Position numbers and translations under genes: made by a program. Below, in pieces: positions 1 through 4,893 of a DNA stretch of 5,446 bases. The stretch's first letter is position 1, and each line of letters starts with the position of its first letter. The notes beneath the pieces were generated by a model that saw nothing but the letters and a program-made list of their open reading frames with translations, was not told the DNA's origin and did no database searches. The stretch covers positions 1 to 5,446 of the forward strand of contig USLW01000164.1 in NCBI GenBank assembly GCA_900555605.1, written 5' to 3'. The stretch is from an uncultured Clostridium sp. (lineage in GTDB: Bacteria > Bacillota > Clostridia > UBA1212 > UBA1255).

Positions 1-271
1 AGGCGTATCCAGCCTGCATCCGGCAGTGCATGCCTGCGCTGATCTGAAAATATTGATCAGAACTACAGAACATACACAGATTCAAAGGATTCGTAAAAGG
101 AGCGGCACGCACCTGCTCAAGCGCTTTCAGCAGGCCTGGATTCCTGCTGAAACTGCATATTTTACGGCATTTCACATTGAAGAATGCTGTGATATCCGAA
201 TAATCACTTGATCGGCCTGCGGGGCATATCTTTCTATCGTTCCTTTTGTATATGCCGGTATGATCTGGCAT
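1..271 (-). CDS. Possible 5' part of an unrecognised Cys-rich protein, running off the left edge
   Basis: A minus-strand frame stays open for 90 codons from an ATG at 271-269 to the window edge; it has no stop inside the window, and the nearest upstream in-frame stop is TAG at 292-290. The translation has six cysteines: C16, C35, C39, C66, C69 and C83. C66/C69 form a CxxC (NLCMFCSSD), which could bind metal. A stretch around residues 47-61 (LLKALEQVRAAPFTN) looks like ordinary protein, and the frame lies on the same strand as every other gene here. Against it: no good Shine-Dalgarno precedes the ATG (or a GTG at 289), the ATG lies in an inverted repeat, and the antisense frame is also open (2-211). 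I do not recognise the family. It could be a real gene, a decayed remnant, or chance. Function unknown. Confidence 0.35.
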   Translation of the reverse strand, partial: MPDHTGIYKRNDRKICPAGRSSDYSDITAFFNVKCRKICSFSRNPGLLKALEQVRAAPFTNPLNLCMFCSSDQYFQISAGMHCRMQAGYA

Positions 272-273
272 AT
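250..273. repeat. Short inverted repeat ATATGCC-10 nt-GGCATAT
   Basis: Perfect 7-base arms at 250-256 and 267-273 are separated by 10 bases. A third copy of the 7-mer, GGCATAT, sits at 223-229, in inverted orientation to the copy at 250-256. No T-run follows on either strand, so it does not look like an intrinsic terminator. It could be a protein-binding site or a weak RNA hairpin over the possible ATG at 271, or it could be chance. Confidence 0.35.
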
Positions 274-385
274 TGAACCCGGGGCGCACCTATCGTTTGT
301 TTAAAGAACGCAATAAAATGAGTCTCGCACGAAAATCCGCACAACAGCGTCGTATCCAACTTCTGGCAGGACGAACGGGCTGGAT
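272..385. other. Spacer after the DUF1294 gene, no gene recognised
   Basis: Together with the uncertain frame to its left, this makes a stretch of 385 bases without a confident gene. Short open frames cross it on both strands, but none has a ribosome binding site or a recognisable product. I see no convincing Rho-independent terminator for the kinase/DUF1294 unit here: no GC-rich hairpin is followed by a T-run on the minus strand. A decayed coding sequence is possible. Confidence 0.4.
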
Positions 386-664
386 TTAAAAGAAATAGAT
401 CAGCAGCAGACAGATACACAGCTGTAAAAGTATTATGAAAGGAATTCCGATCATAAATTTTGCATGCTTTGTTTTATGACGGATCAGCAGCATGCATATC
501 AGCATGGAAGCAGAACCGCCCAGCAGCGCGGTAAAAAGCAGTGTCCGCTCCCGAATGCGATGTTTGGGCCGTTTTCTTGCGGCCCATTTATCATAACACG
601 TCAAGGCAGCTGCCAAAACAGAAATCAGCAGGGTATAAGCAGCGATCCAAAACAGCTCTTTCAT
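386..664 (-). CDS. DUF1294 family small integral membrane protein
   Basis: This is a 92-residue protein of the DUF1294 family, whose biochemical role is unknown. It shows the family pattern: an N-terminal membrane helix (about 4-22), the motif YDKWAARK (24-31) followed by a basic RIRERTL stretch (36-42), a second helix with a GG pair (49-50), then RHKTKHAKF (62-70), and a hydrophobic C-terminal helix (71-92). Its length is normal for the family. The ATG at 664-662 overlaps the TGA of the pyridoxamine kinase gene as ATGA, and AGGA lies about 11 nt before it inside the kinase gene. Translation is therefore probably coupled to the kinase. Nothing in the protein points to B6 metabolism, so a functional link is only suggested by the overlap. 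It is predicted to sit in the cytoplasmic membrane with the basic loop inside. Family assignment is from the motif pattern and is fairly firm. Confidence 0.85.
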   Translation of the reverse strand: MKELFWIAAYTLLISVLAAALTCYDKWAARKRPKHRIRERTLLFTALLGGSASMLICMLLIRHKTKHAKFMIGIPFIILLQLCICLLLIYFF

Positions 665-1533
665 TTTTTAAACTTTCCTAAGCTTTCCATTAAAACAGGC
701 AAATTGCCCTCAAAATTCAGTCCGTACCGAACATCGATTCCTGCCGTACGGGTAGAGCGAATGCATGCCGCCGTAAAATCAACTGCGATTCGCAGAGCCT
801 CCTCCATTTCCAGGTTATTCAGCAGGCCTGCCAGCAATGTGCTCGCAAACACATCCCCCGATCCATGATAGCAGCCGGCCACTGCGCTGGAAAACGCATA
901 GGAAAACGTATCGGTTTCGCAATGATATGCCGCCGCGCCGAGATGCGCCTGATCATAATGGACCCCTGTCAGCACCACATACCGGTTTCCGAATTCAGCA
1001 AGCCGTTTCAGCAGATCCGTAATATATTGCTCCGAATACGGTCCCGGCCGATACGGCATTCCCAGCATGAACACGGCTTCCGTAATGTTGGGCGTAATCA
1101 CATCCGCGGATCTGCAGAAATCTGCCATTCCGGCTATATAATCCTGCTGAAAGCTCTGGTATAATCTTCCGTGATCTGCCATGACCGGATCCACAAAACG
1201 CAGACAGCGCTTATCAGAAAACAGATCAAAAACCTGACGGACGATTGTCAGCTGCTCAAAAGAACCAAGAAATCCGGTATAGATCGCATCAAAGCACAAA
1301 TTCAGAGACTTCCAGTGCCGCGCAATCGGCAAAATATCCGCAGTCAAATCACGATAAGTATAATTTTGAAATCCTCCGGTATGCGTAGATAAAATTGCTG
1401 TAGGCAAAATACTTGTCTCAATGCCTGCAGCAGATAAAACAGGCAGGGCCACAGTCAAAGAACACCTTCCGACACACGAGATATCATGAATCGCAGCAAT
1501 ATGCGGTTGTCCGGCCAAATTTTCTCCCGCCAT
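661..1533 (-). CDS. Pyridoxamine/pyridoxal kinase (PfkB/ribokinase superfamily)
   Basis: This predicted cytoplasmic enzyme phosphorylates pyridoxal, pyridoxamine and/or pyridoxine with ATP to feed the vitamin B6 salvage pathway to pyridoxal phosphate. It has 290 residues, normal for the PdxY/PdxK group. The N-terminal strand and substrate region reads IAAIHDISCVGRCSLTVALP (residues 12-31), followed by PTAILSTHTGGF (44-55), both typical of Clostridia proteins annotated as pyridoxamine kinase. The middle holds FVDPVMADHG (113-122) and the ITPNITEA segment (146-153). The C-terminal phosphate-binding loop and catalytic base are in GSGD (224-227, Asp227), where many relatives have GTGD. The start is supported by GAGGG at 1544-1540, 6 nt before the ATG. 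The 3' end overlaps the DUF1294 gene by 4 nt. No separate promoter is evident in the short gap after the upstream tRNA terminator. I leave the symbol blank because pdxY and pdxK are used inconsistently for this group. Confidence 0.93.
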   Translation of the reverse strand: MAGENLAGQPHIAAIHDISCVGRCSLTVALPVLSAAGIETSILPTAILSTHTGGFQNYTYRDLTADILPIARHWKSLNLCFDAIYTGFLGSFEQLTIVRQVFDLFSDKRCLRFVDPVMADHGRLYQSFQQDYIAGMADFCRSADVITPNITEAVFMLGMPYRPGPYSEQYITDLLKRLAEFGNRYVVLTGVHYDQAHLGAAAYHCETDTFSYAFSSAVAGCYHGSGDVFASTLLAGLLNNLEMEEALRIAVDFTAACIRSTRTAGIDVRYGLNFEGNLPVLMESLGKFKK

Positions 1534-1560
1534 CTGTCACCCTCGACTTTCCTTTTGATT

Positions 1561-1609
1561 AAGCAAAATAAAAAGAAACACAAAGCACCGATTTCTCACT
1601 GCTTTGTGT
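1561..1609 (-). terminator. Rho-independent terminator of the tRNA-Leu gene
   Basis: Read on the minus strand, ACACAAAGCA (1609-1600) and TGCTTTGTGT (1587-1578) form a perfect 10-bp stem around a 12-nt loop, followed directly by the T-rich tract TTTCTTTTTATTTT. It starts 26 nt past the tRNA 3' end and lies only about 27-44 nt before the pyridoxamine kinase ATG. The stem is only moderately GC-rich, so some readthrough into the kinase gene is plausible. Confidence 0.85.
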
Positions 1610-1634
1610 CCGCTTCAACAGTCGTATGCGATAT

Positions 1635-1721
1635 TGGTGCTGGTGACCGGACTTGAACCGGTACGGAGTTTCCCCCGAAGGATTTTAAGTCCTTTGCGTC
1701 TGCCGATTTCGCCACACCAGC
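1635..1721 (-). tRNA. tRNA-Leu, anticodon UAA
   Basis: This is an 87-nt class II tRNA reading UUA (and by wobble UUG) leucine codons. The acceptor stem GCTGGTG (1721-1715) pairs perfectly with CACCAGC (1645-1639), followed by discriminator A and an encoded CCA (1637-1635). The anticodon stem AAGGA/TCCTT encloses the loop CTTAAAA with anticodon TAA at 1687-1685. A long variable arm (GGGG...CTCC) is typical of leucine tRNAs. The T stem-loop is ACCGG-TTCAAGT-CCGGT. The D arm contains GCGAAATCGGCAGACGC. The gene has its own promoter upstream and a terminator downstream, so it appears to be a monocistronic unit between two protein-coding units. An open frame on the opposite strand is an artefact of the tRNA sequence. 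Confidence 0.97.
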
Positions 1722-1741
1722 GCTGCAAAACGACGAGTATT

Positions 1742-1770
1742 ATCATAGCAAATCAGCCGTCAGTTGTCAA
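1742..1770 (-). promoter_or_regulatory. Sigma-A promoter of tRNA-Leu
   Basis: On the minus strand, -35 TTGACA (1770-1765, full consensus) is followed by a 17-nt spacer and -10 TATGAT (1747-1742, one mismatch). Transcription should begin near 1735, about 13 nt before the mature tRNA 5' end. This near-consensus strength is what is expected for a stable RNA gene. The promoter lies wholly in the 53-nt gap after the CotH-like gene stop codon. Confidence 0.92.
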
Positions 1771-1774
1771 CACT

Positions 1775-3088
1775 TTAATAACCTAAGCTTCTTAAAAAAG
1801 CGGCGCGCCCCTCCGCATACGCTGTCAGGGAAATGATCCCTGCGCTGTCTGCCTCCTTTGAAATCCCGATATTGACACAATAACTTGTATATGGGTAAAA
1901 AGCAGACAGATCCGTTTCCACAGCAGAACCGATCTGCGCATGCAGCGCTTCCACACGTCCCGGTATTTCTTCTAAGAAGGATGTCAGTTTTTTTATGTAT
2001 GATTCATACGTTGTCCGATATTCCTCTACCGCAAGCAGATTGTTTACCAAAGGGCGATCCGAAATATCGCTGATATTAAAAATCGGAGTCAGCGGAGAAA
2101 GCGTCATGCTTGCCCCCTGGTCTTTTGCATTGCCGCCAAAGGCTCGGTTATAGTCCCAGGGGATCATGGAAAAGACTCCATTATTTCCGCATAGATAAAA
2201 GTTCTCCGCATTTTTGCCGAGATATCCATTATAACAGCCCAATGCTGTATTTACAGCGATATACTTCAGCGCGCTGTCAACATCCAGCACACGCTCAATG
2301 GCCCCCTTTTCACCCGGCGGCATATGATTCAGCACGCGGATCAATTCAGCTAAATCCGTTTTGGATTCATCCGCACCGTTTTTCTGGTCCAGCAGCGGCA
2401 GCGACTGTTCATCTTTCAGTGCGGTCCCCTGATCGGCCTTATAAAGATTCCCGTTATTATTTCCGAATACACGCTTTAAAAAGCTGTCGTCAACAGCCTC
2501 CAGGCAAAGATACAGCCCCTTATATTCGCCGTTTACATGAAGCTTGACATAAGTGGCAAGCGGCGCATAGCCGCCGATATACCGGAACGCTTCATATGTC
2601 AGATACTCGCGCATATAAGAAGGATCCTTTGCCAAATTGGTCAGTACCATCTCGTCCAGGCCTTCCCACTTTTGCTTATCCACGTACTTATCGAATTTTA
2701 CTTTAAAACTATAGCGTGCCGAAGCTTCTGGCCTTGCATCGGATAAATCGGTATTGCCCATTGTCCGGAAGCCGACATTTTCTATCTCGATCCCGTCAAA
2801 TGTGATATCAGCAGAGTAAAACTGTTCATTTTCAGGCGCTGCCAGAATTTCATTCCAATAGGCTTCGCTCAGCGTCACGGAGACTTCCCGGATCTCCTGT
2901 CCGTTAAAAACATCTTGATATTTTTTATTCTGCTGAACATCCAAGCCATTCGGAAAGGTAGGAGACGGCGAACCGTGCCCGGGACCGTCGGACGTGCCCG
3001 GACCTGCTCCTCCGCTGCAAGCGCTGAGTCCGGCAACTGTCATACAAATCAAAAACACAGCCATAAAACGATACCACTTATTTTTCAT
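1775..3088 (-). CDS. CotH-family kinase-like lipoprotein
   Basis: This 437-residue predicted lipoprotein belongs to the CotH family. CotH of Bacillus is an atypical protein kinase that phosphorylates spore-coat proteins, but many Clostridia members are surface lipoproteins of unknown substrate. The signal peptide (1-23) ends in lipobox LSAC with lipidated Cys24, followed by a Gly/Ser/Pro-rich linker (25-48) that would hold the domain off the membrane. The CotH domain shows GFRTMGNTD (106-114, matching the usual FRxRGNS element), SFKVKFDKY (127-135), HVNGEYKGLYLCLE (184-197), NLYKAD (214-219), AVNTALGCYNGYLGKNAENF (278-297) and IPWDYNRAFGG (309-319). Glu197 and Asp312 sit in the best-conserved motifs; Asn287 occupies a spot where many relatives seem to carry Asp. 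GGAGG lies 9 nt before the chosen ATG. It has its own promoter and sits next to a cyclophilin-like lipoprotein. Surface location is well supported; kinase activity and substrate are inference. Confidence 0.9.
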   Translation of the reverse strand: MKNKWYRFMAVFLICMTVAGLSACSGGAGPGTSDGPGHGSPSPTFPNGLDVQQNKKYQDVFNGQEIREVSVTLSEAYWNEILAAPENEQFYSADITFDGIEIENVGFRTMGNTDLSDARPEASARYSFKVKFDKYVDKQKWEGLDEMVLTNLAKDPSYMREYLTYEAFRYIGGYAPLATYVKLHVNGEYKGLYLCLEAVDDSFLKRVFGNNNGNLYKADQGTALKDEQSLPLLDQKNGADESKTDLAELIRVLNHMPPGEKGAIERVLDVDSALKYIAVNTALGCYNGYLGKNAENFYLCGNNGVFSMIPWDYNRAFGGNAKDQGASMTLSPLTPIFNISDISDRPLVNNLLAVEEYRTTYESYIKKLTSFLEEIPGRVEALHAQIGSAVETDLSAFYPYTSYCVNIGISKEADSAGIISLTAYAEGRAAFLRSLGY

Positions 3089-3102
3089 TCATTCATTCCT
3101 CC
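3086..3102 (-). promoter_or_regulatory. Ribosome binding site with three staggered ATGs before the CotH-like gene
   Basis: GGAGG (3102-3098) is followed by AATGAATGAATGAAAAA, so ATG occurs at 3096, 3092 and 3088. Only the last opens the long frame, with 9-nt spacing. The second ATG, at 5-nt spacing, would give a 4-codon peptide (MNEK, stop TAA); the first, at 1 nt, would give MNE and stop. The two upstream ATGs may compete for initiation or recycle ribosomes to the real start. Confidence 0.7.
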
Positions 3103-3137
3103 AGCGATCATCGGTTCAAATACATCATGTGATTCCG

Positions 3138-3167
3138 ATTATACCAATATGCGCGGCCCTGCGTCAA
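3138..3167 (-). promoter_or_regulatory. Sigma-A promoter of the CotH-like gene
   Basis: On the minus strand, -35 TTGACG (3167-3162) and -10 TATAAT (3143-3138, full consensus) are separated by 18 nt, and the -10 is extended by an upstream TGG (TGnTATAAT). Transcription should start near 3131, leaving a leader of about 43 nt before the ATG at 3088. The promoter lies in the 97-nt gap after the cyclophilin-like gene, so the CotH-like gene can be expressed apart from the ABC operon. I see no terminator in that gap, so readthrough from upstream is also possible. Confidence 0.85.
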
Positions 3168-3184
3168 GCAGATAAATCACCGGA

Positions 3185-3889
3185 TCATTCTTCAAAATAT
3201 TTTCCCGGGAAATATTTGATGGGACGTTCCTTTGTTACGGCATGTGGATAGGTCCGCCCCTTTAAATCAATGCTTGTTTTCTTCGTCCGCACCGAGGCCA
3301 TGGGCTGCAGGGAGTCCATATAGCTCTTTAAAAGGCTGATTTCATCCAAAATTTCCAGACCGGATATGACACGTCCAAAGGCCGCATATTTTCCGTCCAG
3401 ATCCGCCGCTCCCTCATCATCGAGCACGATAAAAATTTCACCTACCGCGGAATTATAATCCTCTTCCAGATAGCGCGCCATACCGACTACACCGCGTTCG
3501 AATTTTACAGTCTCTCCCGTATATCCGTTTTCTGAGAATTCTCCATCAATCATCTTCTCCTGATTTTTTGTATGGGAAAGATCTCCGATCTGTACCACTG
3601 TGTTCGGAATTACTTTGGTAACATTGATGCCGTTATAAAAATACTCATATAATAAGTCAATAAAAAAAGAAACCGTATTCGGCGCCGCCTCCGGGTAAAG
3701 TTCAATCGTCACGGTGCCGCCGATGCCGGAATAAGCCTCCGGATCAAATTCAATCGTAACCACGGGATTGCGATCCTCCATGTTCACACACCCGGAAAGC
3801 AAGCTGCCGGATGCGATTGCAAGCACGAGAAGCACTGCAATTTTTCTGGCGAATTTCCATAAGGTCATAATAAAAGAGTCCCCTTTCAT
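3185..3889 (-). CDS. Cyclophilin-fold (peptidyl-prolyl isomerase-like) lipoprotein
   Basis: This 234-residue protein combines a type II signal peptide (lipobox LLSGC, lipidated Cys34) with a cyclophilin domain (about 43-193), so it should be anchored outside the cytoplasmic membrane. Cyclophilins isomerise proline bonds and help secreted proteins fold. Family motifs are GGTVTIELYPEAAPNTVSFF (57-76), KVIPNTVVQIGD (92-103), GVVGMAR (133-139), EIFIVLDD (151-158) and LDGKYAAFGRV (164-174). Several active-site residues of human CypA are replaced: Arg55 by Lys92, Phe60 by Thr97, Asn102 by Arg139, Gln111 by Glu151, Trp121 by Asp163 and His126 by Tyr168. Gln63 (Gln100) and Phe113 (Phe153) remain. Activity may be weak or lost. 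The gene starts 17 nt after the ABC ATPase stop, so it is likely in that operon. An internal ATG at 3868 (MTLWKFARK) is a good alternative start: AGGGGA lies 10 nt before it, and it gives a more typical signal peptide of 26 residues before the Cys. Confidence 0.88.
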   Translation of the reverse strand: MKGDSFIMTLWKFARKIAVLLVLAIASGSLLSGCVNMEDRNPVVTIEFDPEAYSGIGGTVTIELYPEAAPNTVSFFIDLLYEYFYNGINVTKVIPNTVVQIGDLSHTKNQEKMIDGEFSENGYTGETVKFERGVVGMARYLEEDYNSAVGEIFIVLDDEGAADLDGKYAAFGRVISGLEILDEISLLKSYMDSLQPMASVRTKKTSIDLKGRTYPHAVTKERPIKYFPGKYFEE

Positions 3890-3906
3890 CGGTATGCCGT
3901 ATCCTT

Positions 3907-4893
3907 TTATCCTACGTCGCCCTCCGGCTTGCTCAGCACAATGCTGCCCTCCTCTGAAATCCGGAGCGCAACCTTGCTTTTTTCCCGCAGACCCGCGGCA
4001 GATAAATATTCCTCCGGAATAAAAAGTCTTCTTCTGCCGTCAATAAAACCGTATTCCACATGGGATCCCTGATCATGACCCGCATATGCATCCATCATTT
4101 CCGCCGTATCGTTTACATTGATATCTTCTCTGCGGATAAACTCCGTACCGATTCGGCCGTCGCTGATGGTTACGACACGGGATACCATATGCGACAGCTG
4201 CCGATCATGTGTAACAATGACCACCGTAATCCCCATCTCTGTATTCAGCATATGGAACAATCCCATAATTTGTGCAGTCGTTTTCGTATCCACCGCTCCG
4301 GTAGGTTCGTCTGCCAAAAGGATCGACGGATTGTTTGCCAATGCAATTGCAATTGCTACGCGCTGCTGTTCACCGCCGGACAGCTCCTGCATTTTATTAT
4401 GCTTCCGATGAGAAAGCCCCACGGTTTCCAGCAGCATATGCGCACGGTTCACGTCAAGCTTATTCGCCATCTCCATTACCAGCTTGACATTATCGATCGC
4501 GTTCAAATACGGAATCATATTCCTTGCCGTGTTCTGCCATACAAATCCTACGGTTTCCCGCATATAATGCAGCATCTGCATATCGTCCAGCTTCAGAAGG
4601 TTGATGCCATTTACATAAATTCTGCCGGCAGTAGGACGATCCAGACCGCCGATTACATTCATCAGAGTCGATTTACCGCTGCCGCTGTTTCCGATAATCG
4701 CCACCATTTCGCCTTTTTTCACAGTAAGATCCAGTCCCTGCAGCGCCATGACCTCGATATCTCCGATCTTATAAAGCCGGATCAAATTTTCGCAATAAAT
4801 AATTACATCCTCAGGCACTCTGAATTCCGGCTCATAGTCGTCCTTGCCTTCTGTGAAAGAAGCCAAATTAAACTTTTTTCTTTTTAGCCACAT
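3907..4893 (-). CDS. ABC transporter ATPase (LolD/FtsE/MacB type) with C-terminal AbrB-like tail
   Basis: This 328-residue ATPase would power a membrane transporter or mechanotransmitter from the cytoplasmic face. The nucleotide-binding domain (about 33-255) has Walker A GNSGSGKST (68-76), Q-loop Gln120, signature LSGGEQQ (171-177), Walker B ILLADEP (191-197, catalytic Glu196), a D-loop around Asp202 and H-loop His229, so it should be active. The segment LYKIGDIEVMALQGLDLTV (40-58) is typical of the LolD/FtsE/MacB group, whose partners are FtsX-like permeases. There are two additions. A basic, non-conserved N-terminal stretch (1-30) starts MWLKRKKF. A C-terminal tail (256-328) contains DGRRRLFIPEEYLSAAGL (285-302), and its end fits the AbrB/SpoVT swapped-hairpin pattern. 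The ATG overlaps the upstream ATPase gene by 26 nt, with a weak GGGGTG 7 nt before it. The cyclophilin-like gene follows closely. Substrate and permease cannot be told from this window. Confidence 0.93.
   Translation of the reverse strand: MWLKRKKFNLASFTEGKDDYEPEFRVPEDVIIYCENLIRLYKIGDIEVMALQGLDLTVKKGEMVAIIGNSGSGKSTLMNVIGGLDRPTAGRIYVNGINLLKLDDMQMLHYMRETVGFVWQNTARNMIPYLNAIDNVKLVMEMANKLDVNRAHMLLETVGLSHRKHNKMQELSGGEQQRVAIAIALANNPSILLADEPTGAVDTKTTAQIMGLFHMLNTEMGITVVIVTHDRQLSHMVSRVVTISDGRIGTEFIRREDINVNDTAEMMDAYAGHDQGSHVEYGFIDGRRRLFIPEEYLSAAGLREKSKVALRISEEGSIVLSKPEGDVG

Noticed and set aside
234..419. Minus-strand open frame of 61 codons overlapping the end of the DUF1294 gene
   Set aside because: No ribosome binding site and no recognisable motif; it overlaps both the DUF1294 gene and the left-edge frame in another register.
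464..868. Plus-strand open frame of 134 codons
   Set aside because: It crosses the antisense of two well-supported genes (DUF1294 and B6 kinase) and shows no family motif.
1604..1786. Plus-strand open frame across the tRNA gene, containing VTGLEPVRS
   Set aside because: This is the usual false protein produced by reading the antisense strand of a tRNA T-arm. The tRNA itself folds fully.
2110..2547. Plus-strand open frame of 145 codons inside the CotH-like gene
   Set aside because: It is antisense to the conserved core of the CotH domain and has low-complexity, Pro/His-rich composition with no recognisable domain.
3195..3217. Near-palindrome AAATATTTTCCC/GGGAAATATTT as a terminator or operator
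   Set aside because: It lies inside the cyclophilin-like gene, encodes the KYFPGKYF repeat, has no loop, and is not followed by a T-run, so a coding coincidence is simpler.
4060..4887. Long plus-strand open frame of 275 codons opposite the second ATPase gene
   Set aside because: It lies wholly antisense to a gene with intact Walker A, signature and Walker B motifs. Its translation is rich in His, Cys and Ile with no recognisable domain.
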